Shown one piece after another: positions 43,650 to 50,582 of a stretch of 64,000 bases of DNA (positions within the stretch are counted from its first letter, which is position 1; every line of letters starts with the position of its first letter). The stretch is from assembly GCF_000745265.1 (NCBI RefSeq), contig NZ_JQNN01000001.1, forward strand, positions 2,046,001-2,110,000. Direction: 5' to 3'. The position numbers were made by a program, and so were the translations under genes. A model generated the notes under the pieces. That model was not told where the DNA came from. It did not search any database and saw nothing but the letters and a program-made list of their open reading frames with translations. The stretch comes from Massilia sp. 9096 (GTDB lineage: Bacteria; Pseudomonadota; Gammaproteobacteria; Burkholderiales; Burkholderiaceae_D).

Positions 43650-43846
43650 ACCCAAGCCGGAAGCCAAGGCAAGACGAGGCAGATATGCGTTCGCAAAATA
43701 TCTGATCCCGTTCCAAAACGTTGATCGGCTCGACAAGATATCGGTAAATTTTATGACGGTGATTGGAAATCAAAATTTGATCTATATCTCTTGGCGGCGT
43801 AAAGTGTCTTCATCGACGAACGAAAACACATTTGAGGATAAAGACC

Positions 43847-43987
43847 ATGAACACCGCAACCATCGCCAACACCACCGTCACCACCGACAGCGCTTTCCGC
43901 CGCGCCCTGCGCGCTTTCCTGAGCGGCCTGCGCACCTCGCTCGAATTCACCGGCCGCGCTTACATGAACGGTCATCGTCCGCTGTAA
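43847..43987 (+). CDS. 46-residue basic protein, unknown function
   Basis: A short gene starting MNTATIANTTVTTDSAFRR and ending AYMNGHRPL. GAGG lies 9 bases before the ATG and an intrinsic terminator follows, so it looks like a real transcription unit. Residues 18-38 can form an amphipathic basic helix (RRALRAFLSGLRTSLEFTG). There is no signal peptide. No family is recognised; it could be a small regulatory protein. Confidence 0.6.
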   Translation: MNTATIANTTVTTDSAFRRALRAFLSGLRTSLEFTGRAYMNGHRPL

Positions 43988-44040
43988 TCGGGCGCCAGTC
44001 GCACAGCGCGGCGGCTTAGCATCAGCCGCGCACCAATCGA

Positions 44041-44070
44041 AGGGTCAGCTCAGGCTGGCCCTTTTGTTTT
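44041..44070 (+). terminator. Intrinsic terminator after the 46-residue gene
   Basis: AGGGTCAGC, loop TCAG and GCTGGCCCT (one G-T pair) are followed by TTTGTTTT. It overlaps the 3' end of the converging permease remnant. Confidence 0.75.
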
Positions 44071-44395
44071 CTGGGCCCACTGTTGTCGATGCGCGCTCGA
44101 AACGGCGCTCGAGGCGCCGCTGAGCGCCTTCGAACAACAGGCTCAGCCCCCAGTAGATGGCGGCGGCGTCCAGATACAAGGGCAGCGGCCGGAAGGTGGT
44201 CGAGATCAGTTCCTTGGTCACCAGCATCAGCTCGGTCACGGTGATCTGCGAGACCAACGAGGTGTCCTTGGCCATCGAGGGAACGGCAAACAGCACCGTG
44301 GGGCCGGCGCCGCGCAGCAGCTTCGACGCGGCGTCCTGGAACAGGACCAGCAAATCGACCAGTTGCGCCCGCAGTGGCTCCAGCTCAATGCCGGC
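44045..44395 (-). pseudogene. C-terminal remnant of an amino-acid ABC permease
   Basis: The frame opens directly after the stop of the solute-binding protein and in the same frame. Its last 75 codons read MAKDTSLVSQITVTELMLV and TFRPLPLYLDAAAIYWGL and RRLERRFER, the C-terminal part of HisM/GlnP-type permeases. The first 150 or so residues, including the start, most helices and the EAA loop, are gone. It must be a relic of the permease that once served the binding protein. Confidence 0.75.
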
Positions 44396-45226
44396 TCAGG
44401 GCGCCCGGCTGGCGTCGACGCCGAACCACTTCATCGAAATCTGCTTCAGGCTGCCGTCGGCGCGTGCGCCGTCGAGCGCCCCGTCGAGCGCGGCGTGGAA
44501 TTTCGGATTGCCTTTCTGGAAGGCGATGCCCGTGCGCGCCACAGCGCCCACGCGCGCGCCCGCGCGGATCGGCAACTGCGAATTCTTCAGCAGATAGGCG
44601 ACCATCAGGCTGTCGTTCAAGGCCGCATCGATGCGCCCGAACGCCAGGTCCTGCAGGTTTTCCGGCGCCGCCGGGTAGCTGCGCACGTCGATGCCGGGCA
44701 CCGCACGCACCTGCTGCTCGAACACGCTGCCCTGCCCCACGCCGACCTTCTTGCCCTTGAGGTCGTTCAAGCTCGTGTACTCGGCGGTCTCGTTGCGGCG
44801 CACGATCAGTTGCGGCGCTGAATAAGTGTAGGGGTGGGAAAAATCGAAGGCTTGCTGGCGCTTGGGCGTGATGCCGACCTGGCTGACGATGACGTCGTAC
44901 TTGCCCGCGCCCAGGCCGGCCAGGATCGCCGACCATTCGGTGATGACGAAAGCGGGCTTCAGGCCGAGCCTGGCGGCGATCAGTCTGGCGACGTCGACGT
45001 CGTACCCGTCCAGCTCGCCCGTACGGGCATCGCGGAAATTGAACGGAGGGTAAGTGCCTTCGAGGGCGATGCGCAGCGTGCCACGCGCCCTGGCGGCATC
45101 GAGCAGGTCCGCCGCCTGGACCGGCAGCGTGCCCAGCGTGCAGGCGGCGACCACGAGCCAGGCACAGATGCTACGGCGATTGGAGTTCGGACCAGGTGTC
45201 GGACGGCGAATTCGCGCAGGATTCAT
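44396..45226 (-). CDS. Amino-acid ABC transporter solute-binding protein (orphan)
   Basis: A 276-residue periplasmic protein. A signal peptide ends near PVQAAD. The family 3 binding fold follows: LRIALEGTYPPFNFRDARTGELDGYDVDVARLIAARLG near 50, then the hinge region KYDVIVSQVGITPKRQQAFDFSHPY, and the second lobe LKGKKVGVGQGSVFEQQV. It should bind a polar amino acid or cystine. The ATG at 45226 is preferred to an upstream TTG. Its permease survives only as a stump and no ATPase is near, so it may work with another transporter or be decaying. Confidence 0.88.
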   Translation of the reverse strand: MNPARIRRPTPGPNSNRRSICAWLVVAACTLGTLPVQAADLLDAARARGTLRIALEGTYPPFNFRDARTGELDGYDVDVARLIAARLGLKPAFVITEWSAILAGLGAGKYDVIVSQVGITPKRQQAFDFSHPYTYSAPQLIVRRNETAEYTSLNDLKGKKVGVGQGSVFEQQVRAVPGIDVRSYPAAPENLQDLAFGRIDAALNDSLMVAYLLKNSQLPIRAGARVGAVARTGIAFQKGNPKFHAALDGALDGARADGSLKQISMKWFGVDASRAP

Positions 45227-45295
45227 GGCGTTCCAAATCAAACGGCAGAGTCTGATTTATAACCCAAACGCCGGCCGGCGCAAAGAACATTGCTA

Positions 45296-45703
45296 TTAAA
45301 AAATACGCCGACCGTATTTGCCAAAGTGATGACCGGTGACGATCAGGCTCGAATCGATCAGCGTCGACAGGCCCAGCATCAATTGCACCAGCTTGTTGTC
45401 GGGCAGTATCCAGTAATTGCCCTCCGGCTGCTCGGCGCCGGTCGCGGCCATGACCAGCGGGGCGATCCAGGCGGCATCCGGCTCGACCTCGAGGATCACG
45501 GCATCGTCGGTGGTCTGCAGGTAGACGTCGCCGCCGGCCACCAGCGTGAAGCGCACGCCGACGCCGGTTTCCTGCGGCTTGATCATTTCCTGCATCGTGG
45601 CGTTGTGCTCGGCGATCCAGAGCTCCACGTCTTGCGGGGTTTCCAGCGGGGTCCAGGGAACCGGGCGGAAGCGCGGGCGTTCTTCTTTGTTATCTAGCGT
45701 CAT
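45296..45703 (-). CDS. Conserved-looking protein of unknown function
   Basis: A 135-residue cytoplasmic protein starting MTLDNKEERPRFRPVPWTP. No signal peptide or membrane segment is seen. It shows WIAEHNATMQEMIKPQETGVGVRF and a hydrophobic stretch DNKLVQLMLGLSTLIDSSLIV. I do not recognise its family. An upstream TTG would add three residues; the ATG at 45703 is preferred although no clear ribosome site precedes it. Confidence 0.7.
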   Translation of the reverse strand: MTLDNKEERPRFRPVPWTPLETPQDVELWIAEHNATMQEMIKPQETGVGVRFTLVAGGDVYLQTTDDAVILEVEPDAAWIAPLVMAATGAEQPEGNYWILPDNKLVQLMLGLSTLIDSSLIVTGHHFGKYGRRIF

Positions 45704-45766
45704 GGCATGCAAATGGAATGGATTCTGGCGCGTATGCTAAGACATTTCCTATGTCGAGGCCAGCAC

Positions 45767-46246
45767 TCATGCCAGCGTCACCAGGCGCGCACGTACCTGG
45801 CCCGCCTCGATCAGCAGCTCGCCGACGGCGATCGGCAAGCTGAAGCGGCGCCGGCCCGCGCTGCCCGGGTTGACGTACAACACGCCGCCGCGTTCGCTGC
45901 AAGCCGGTTTGTGCGAGTGGCCCGACACCACCACGCGCACGCCGAGCGCAGCCGGATCGGGCCCGAGGTGCGGGCGCAGCGCCTTGAGGTCGTGGATCGC
46001 GAACAGCGCGATGCCGCCGATCTCCAGGCGGACGGTTTCGGGAATCGACTGCGCCCAGACCGCGGTGTCGTTGTTGCCGCGCACGACGCTCACCGGGGCG
46101 ATCGCACCCAGCCGTTCGAGGATGTCGGGGCCGCCGATGTCGCCGCCATGGACGATATGGTCGACCCCTTGCAGGAAGTCGAGCGCTTCCGGACGCAGCA
46201 GCCCATGCGTGTCGGATATCAAGCCGATGCGCAGCGGCGCCGCCAT
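45767..46246 (-). CDS. YfcE-type metallophosphoesterase
   Basis: A 159-residue small phosphodiesterase of the MJ0936/YfcE group. The two-metal site is complete: SDTHG (about 11-15), HGGDIGG, GNND, a His in FAIHDLK, and SGHSHKP near 110. The enzyme family hydrolyses phosphodiesters with Mn or similar metals; the cell's substrate is unknown. It follows the DUF378 gene by 7 bases on the same strand. Confidence 0.92.
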   Translation of the reverse strand: MAAPLRIGLISDTHGLLRPEALDFLQGVDHIVHGGDIGGPDILERLGAIAPVSVVRGNNDTAVWAQSIPETVRLEIGGIALFAIHDLKALRPHLGPDPAALGVRVVVSGHSHKPACSERGGVLYVNPGSAGRRRFSLPIAVGELLIEAGQVRARLVTLA

Positions 46247-46253
46247 CCCGGCC

Positions 46254-46538
46254 TTAATGGTGATTGCGGCCCATCTTGGCCGCGGTGTAGATCGAATACA
46301 GCGCCGACAGGCCGACCAGCACGTAAATGATGCGGCTGACCGGGCTGCCCGGGCCGAACACGCTGGCGACGACGTCGACGTCGAACAGGCCGACCATCGC
46401 CCAGTTCAACCCGCCGATGATCAGCAAAGCCATGGCGATGTAGTCGACCGCCGACATCGCCGATTGCCCCTCTCGCACGGCGGCCCGCCGTTCGGGCAGG
46501 TGCCTGCGTTCCATGCTGGGTGGGTTCATGGTTGCCAT
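46254..46538 (-). CDS. DUF378 small membrane protein
   Basis: A 94-residue protein. Two membrane helices in the C-terminal half have the DUF378 signature LLIIGGLNWAMVGLFDVDVV near 36 and VSRIIYVLVGLSALYSIY. The N-terminal 25 residues are soluble and basic. AAGGAGG lies upstream; ATG 46538 has the better spacing of the two adjacent ATGs. Function of the family is unknown. Confidence 0.88.
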   Translation of the reverse strand: MATMNPPSMERRHLPERRAAVREGQSAMSAVDYIAMALLIIGGLNWAMVGLFDVDVVASVFGPGSPVSRIIYVLVGLSALYSIYTAAKMGRNHH

Positions 46539-46641
46539 CATGTCCTCCTTGGAAAGGTTGCTACGATCCGGCGCATGCGGTCGGATTTAAGATAGCAAAT
46601 TCCCTTGGAGAGGTGCGCCGCCTATCCGTTCGGGAACGCGT

Positions 46642-47301
46642 TCAGCCTTTCCAGGTCCGGTTCAGGCCGGTGTCGGTGTGGATCCAGCCGCCTTTCGGAC
46701 CGGAGCGGTAATAGAAACCGACGCCGCCCTTGCGGAAGCTCTGCACCAGGCCGCCGAGCACGTCCTCGGTCAGGCCGGCGATGCGCACGTCGGCCGCCTT
46801 GCCCGACATGTGCAGCGACTGGCGCGCCGCCGGCACGCCCTGCTCGCGCAGGTGCTGGTTCGAGGCCGGGGTGCGATAGCCGGACAGGATCTCGAGCGGA
46901 TGGTCGAGGCCGTAGCGCGCGACGAAGGCCTGCGAGGCCCACAGCGTCTCGAGCAGCTTCGGATCGATCGGGATCGACGCCTTGCCATTGACGTCGCGCA
47001 AAATGTGACACAGTTCCTGGTAAGCGGAATCGATCACGTCGCCGTCTTTCCAGTACAGGACGCTGGTGCGCTCGCCGCTTTGCGGACGGATCAGGTTAAG
47101 GGTGCGCGGTTTGACCCAGAAGTCCATGTCGACCACCTGGGCGTCGAACAGGTCGGGCGGCGGCTTCAGGTTGGCGCCGTCGTTGTCCTGGGTGGAAATG
47201 TGGGCGTCGGCGTGCGCCGCGGCATCGGCCAGCGGCACCGCGACCAGGCCGAGCGCCGTCAGGCGCAAACCGTGGTGTAAGAAATCTCTGCGGGAAGCCA
47301 T
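46642..47301 (-). CDS. YcbK/MepK-like murein endopeptidase (DUF882, M15 family)
   Basis: A 219-residue exported protein. A twin-arginine-like start (SRRDFL) precedes a hydrophobic signal. The peptidase M15 domain has zinc-ligand motifs SLHMSGKAADVR near 160 and GWIHTD near 207, and SGYRTPASNQHLREQG near 137. Homologues cut peptide cross-links in peptidoglycan, allowing the cell wall to expand. The likely Tat signal is unlike most wall hydrolases but common in this family. Confidence 0.9.
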   Translation of the reverse strand: MASRRDFLHHGLRLTALGLVAVPLADAAAHADAHISTQDNDGANLKPPPDLFDAQVVDMDFWVKPRTLNLIRPQSGERTSVLYWKDGDVIDSAYQELCHILRDVNGKASIPIDPKLLETLWASQAFVARYGLDHPLEILSGYRTPASNQHLREQGVPAARQSLHMSGKAADVRIAGLTEDVLGGLVQSFRKGGVGFYYRSGPKGGWIHTDTGLNRTWKG

Positions 47302-47407
47302 ATCGAACTCATCGTTGCAAGCGGCATACTATATCGCAAGGATGGCCCGCACAAAAGAAGCGTTCATGTTACGTAATGTTTCACGCAACAAACGCACTGT
47401 AATCGCC

Positions 47408-47935
47408 TTATTGACTGCAGTTGCAGAAGCGCCTGCGCGCCGGCGGTGCGGTGGCGTCGACGGGTTTCCACAGGAAATCGCATTCCAGGCCGAAACAGGC
47501 GCGGTCCTTGCCCGAGTTGACGTAGCCGAGACGCTCGAAGAACGGGCTGGCCGAGGCTGGACTGTGCATGTGCAGCTTGCTGATGTTCCAGGCGCGCGCC
47601 TGGGTTTCGATCGCGTCCAGCAGCGCGCTGCCCACGCCATGGCGCAGCCAGGCCGGGTCGACGTAGCACAAGGCCAGGCGGCCGGCCTGGTTGACCAGCG
47701 CCAGGCCGATCAGCTCGATCACGCCATGGACCTGGGCTTGCGCGACGACCGCGTGATTGGTGGGCGAACCGAACCAGCTCGCCACGTTCTGCGGCGTCTT
47801 GTTGCCGAGCCAGGTTTGCAGGATTTCCGGACGCTCGGCGTGGTCGGCCGCGCACCCGTGTTCGATCGAACGGCGCAGCAGGGAGCAAGCCGCTGGCGCG
47901 TCGTCCGGTGTTGCCTGGCGAATTTCAAATCCCAT
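47408..47935 (-). CDS. GNAT-family N-acetyltransferase
   Basis: A 175-residue acetyltransferase. It shows the GNAT fold: IRQATPDDAPAACSLLRRSI at the start, then LCYVDPAWLRHGVGSALLDAIETQARAWN, where RHGVGSA is the acetyl-CoA pyrophosphate loop, and the C-terminal FFERLGYVNSG. Substrate unknown. The ATG at 47935 is preferred to an upstream TTG. It is divergent from sbp. Confidence 0.9.
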   Translation of the reverse strand: MGFEIRQATPDDAPAACSLLRRSIEHGCAADHAERPEILQTWLGNKTPQNVASWFGSPTNHAVVAQAQVHGVIELIGLALVNQAGRLALCYVDPAWLRHGVGSALLDAIETQARAWNISKLHMHSPASASPFFERLGYVNSGKDRACFGLECDFLWKPVDATAPPARRRFCNCSQ

Positions 47936-48200
47936 GTATTTCAACTATATGACGGTGATGCAGCAGGCCGGACTATAACCCAAAGCGAACAGTTCTGCTT
48001 CATGTGGTGACGCAAACATCGGTTCCTTGGCGCAATCGCCTAGACGCCATGTTCGGAGCGCTGGCGCGACGCTTGCCGGAAGCCCGGGAAGCATCTAAAC
48101 ATATGATTAAAATGTACTTTTATTCTGGCATCGGTTCACTGATGATGCCATGGATTTCGCCCGGCTGCTTGGCCACTCAACTATTTACAGGAACAAAAAC

Positions 48201-49220
48201 ATGAACAATTCCCTGCCCTCCTTCGTGCGCCGCGGCCTGTTGGCGCTGGCGCTCGGCGGCGCGGTGTTACCCGTGCTGCCCGCGTTTGCCGCTCCGGCCG
48301 AACTGCTCAACGTTTCCTACGACGTCGCGCGCGAGTTGTACAAAGACATCAATCCAGCCTTCATCGCCGACTGGAAGAAGACCACCGGCGAAGACGTCGT
48401 CATCAAGCAATCGCACGGCGGCTCCAGCAAGCAGGCGCGCGCCGTCGCCGACGGCCTGGACGCCTCGGTCGTGACGATGAACCAGGCCAACGACATCGAC
48501 ATGCTGGCCGACCGCGGCCTGGTCGCCAAGGACTGGGCTAAAAAGTTCCCGAGCAATGCGGCACCGTATTACTCGACCATGGTGTTTCTCGTACGCAAGG
48601 GCAACCCGAAAGCCATCCACGACTGGGCCGACCTCGCCAAACCGGGCGTGCAAGTCGTGATCCCGAACCCCAAAACCGCCGGCAACGGCCGCTATACCTA
48701 CCTGGCCGCCTGGGGTTCGGTCATCAAGACCGGCGGCAACGAAGCACAGGCGCGCAACCTGGTCGCCCGCATCTTCAAGAACGTGCCGGTGCTCGACACC
48801 GGCGGGCGCGCCGCCACCACCACCTTCACCACGCGCCAGATCGGCGATTGCCTGGTGACCTTCGAGAACGAGGTCAACCTGGTGCGCGCCGAATTCGGCG
48901 ACAACTTCGAAGTCGTCTATCCGAAGATCTCGGTACTGGCCGAGAACCCGGTGGCGGTGGTCGACAAGGTGGTCGACCGCAAGGGCGTGCGTAAGCAAGC
49001 CACGGCTTACCTGAACTTCCTGTATTCGCCAGTCGGCCAGACGATCGGTGCGAAACACTTTTTGCGCGTGCGTAATGAGCAAGTCATGAAACAATTTTCC
49101 AGCAATTACAAGCCGATTCAGCTGTTCAGTGTCGACGACGTCTTCGGCGGATGGCGTGCCGCCCAGAAACGCCATTTCGACGATGGCGGCGAATTCGACA
49201 AGATTTACCAATCAAAATAA
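48201..49220 (+). CDS. sbp: Sulfate ABC transporter binding protein
   Basis: A 339-residue periplasmic protein with a signal peptide (ending AFAA, about residue 31). It matches sulfate-binding proteins: LLNVSYDVARELYKDINPAF near 36, KQSHGGSSKQARAVADGLDASVVTMNQA, NPKTAGNGRYTYLAAWG and TFENEVNLVRAEFG, which line the anion pocket. The ATG at 48201 has AGGAA 7 bases before it. The cysTWA genes are not adjacent, so it is an orphan that must serve a transporter encoded elsewhere. A terminator follows. Confidence 0.94.
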   Translation: MNNSLPSFVRRGLLALALGGAVLPVLPAFAAPAELLNVSYDVARELYKDINPAFIADWKKTTGEDVVIKQSHGGSSKQARAVADGLDASVVTMNQANDIDMLADRGLVAKDWAKKFPSNAAPYYSTMVFLVRKGNPKAIHDWADLAKPGVQVVIPNPKTAGNGRYTYLAAWGSVIKTGGNEAQARNLVARIFKNVPVLDTGGRAATTTFTTRQIGDCLVTFENEVNLVRAEFGDNFEVVYPKISVLAENPVAVVDKVVDRKGVRKQATAYLNFLYSPVGQTIGAKHFLRVRNEQVMKQFSSNYKPIQLFSVDDVFGGWRAAQKRHFDDGGEFDKIYQSK

Positions 49221-49329
49221 GCGGCGCATAAATGCTGTATAGGCATACAGGTGAATACTCAGCAGTATTGAAGTTGAGTGACTTTTTTGAGATTTCACCT
49301 TAAGTTTTTCTAAATTTCCGTTCATAAAT

Positions 49330-49360
49330 AAGGCCTTGCGTCAACGCGTGGCCTTTTTTT
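49330..49360 (+). terminator. Intrinsic terminator of sbp
   Basis: AAGGCC, an inner GCGT/ACGC pair and GGCCTT form the stem, followed by a T tract to 49360. Confidence 0.85.
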
Positions 49361-49403
49361 CTTGTAGAATCTTGCCGTTGGTTTCGATTTTTCTCGAAAG
49401 ACA

Positions 49404-49417
49404 TTGATATATGTCAA
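49404..49417. promoter_or_regulatory. FNR/CRP-family-like site before pbpG
   Basis: TTGATATATGTCAA matches the FNR consensus TTGATNNNNATCAA except for one base (G for A). It lies 116 bases before the pbpG start. A site for any CRP/FNR-family regulator is possible; no such regulator is in the window. Confidence 0.35.
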
Positions 49418-49532
49418 TCAGGATGCGCGGCCAATGGAAAAGTGGCCATATCGCCTGACGCGATCGTCCCCCACGTTTTGATGCTCCGCCGCCATTCGGC
49501 GCCCGACCATTAACCGTACCCATATAAAACCC

Positions 49533-50489
49533 ATGATCAAGAAATTTCTTGCAGCCGTGCTGATGACTGTTTCCAGCGCGGCCGCCCTGGCTGTTCCTTT
49601 TGGTTCGCAATCGGTGCTGGTCGTCGAAGACCAGACCGGCAAGGTCTTGTTCGAAAAGAACTCCGCTCAATTGATGCCGATCGCTTCCCTGACCAAGCTG
49701 ATGACGGCGATGGTCGTGCTGGACGCGCACCAGGACATGAACGAGCCGATCGAAATCGAAAAGCAGGACGTCGACATGCTCAAGCACAGCAGCTCGCGCG
49801 TGCCGGTGGGCGCCAACATTCCGCGCCGCGACGTGCTGCAGCTGGCCCTGATGTCCTCGGACAACCGCGCCGCCGCCGCGCTGGCGCGCACCTACCCGGG
49901 CGGCATCGAAGCCTTCAAGGGCGCGGTCAAGCGCAAGATCGTGGCGCTGGGCATGAACCAGACCGTGATCGAGGAGCCGACCGGCCTGAACCCGCAGAAC
50001 CGTTCGACCGCCGCCGACCTGGTCAAGATGGCAACCGCCGCGTCGCAGTATCCGGAAATCACGCGCATCACGACCTCGCGCAAGGACTTGATCAACATCA
50101 AGGGCCACGAAGTCGAGTACCACAATACCAACCGCCTGGTCGGCGCCAAGGGCTGGGAGATCGGCCTGTCCAAGACCGGCTACACCCAGGAAGCCGGGCG
50201 CTGCCTGATCATGCGCGTGAAAGCGGCCGGCAAGAACGCGACCATGGTGCTGCTCAACGCCGGCGCCTCGTCGGTGCGCGTGCTGGATGCGCTCAACATC
50301 CGCCGCCACGTGCTGGGCGACGCGACCCCGATGTCGACCAGCGCCGCGGTCGCCCCGCGCGTGCGTGCCTCGGCCGCGGCGGCCCCGCGCATCCGCGCAT
50401 CCGTCGGCGAGCGCGCCCACGCCTCGAACGGCCACGTGCGCACCCATGCGCGCCACGTGGTGCTGACGCGCCATCACCGCCATCACTGA
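49533..50489 (+). CDS. pbpG: D-alanyl-D-alanine endopeptidase, PBP7 type
   Basis: A 318-residue periplasmic penicillin-binding protein that cuts peptidoglycan cross-links. Signal peptide (1-20). The serine active site has SLTK (SxxK, about 52-55), SSDN (SxN, near 109) and SKTGYTQEAG (KTG, near 214). The last 50 residues, after the catalytic domain, form a basic Arg/Ala/His-rich tail with two APRxRAS copies and end HHRHH, which is unusual and may bind wall polymers. A bidirectional terminator follows. Confidence 0.94.
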   Translation: MIKKFLAAVLMTVSSAAALAVPFGSQSVLVVEDQTGKVLFEKNSAQLMPIASLTKLMTAMVVLDAHQDMNEPIEIEKQDVDMLKHSSSRVPVGANIPRRDVLQLALMSSDNRAAAALARTYPGGIEAFKGAVKRKIVALGMNQTVIEEPTGLNPQNRSTAADLVKMATAASQYPEITRITTSRKDLINIKGHEVEYHNTNRLVGAKGWEIGLSKTGYTQEAGRCLIMRVKAAGKNATMVLLNAGASSVRVLDALNIRRHVLGDATPMSTSAAVAPRVRASAAAAPRIRASVGERAHASNGHVRTHARHVVLTRHHRHH

Positions 50490-50513
50490 TCCGATCGCTT
50501 CAAGCGGATAGTC

Positions 50514-50550
50514 AAAAGGCCGGCACGGGTTTCCCCGTCCGGCCTTTTTT
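50514..50550. terminator. Bidirectional terminator between pbpG and the converging kinase
   Basis: AAGGCCGG, an inner ACGGG/CCCGT and CCGGCCTT make the stem, flanked by A4 on the left and a T run on the right, so it can stop both genes. Confidence 0.88.
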
Positions 50551-50582
50551 CATGCCCGCGGAACGGGGCGAGCTGCTGCGCT

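Larger units (their letters stand above)
49221..49532. other. Intergenic region between sbp and pbpG
   Basis: These 312 bases hold the sbp terminator (49330-49360), an FNR-like palindrome (49404-49417) and the pbpG leader. The first 100 bases are AT-rich with no clear feature, and no further reading frame is supported. Confidence 0.5.

Noticed and set aside
48004..48204. Small open frame before sbp
   Set aside because: No ribosome site, overlaps the sbp start, and no recognisable content.
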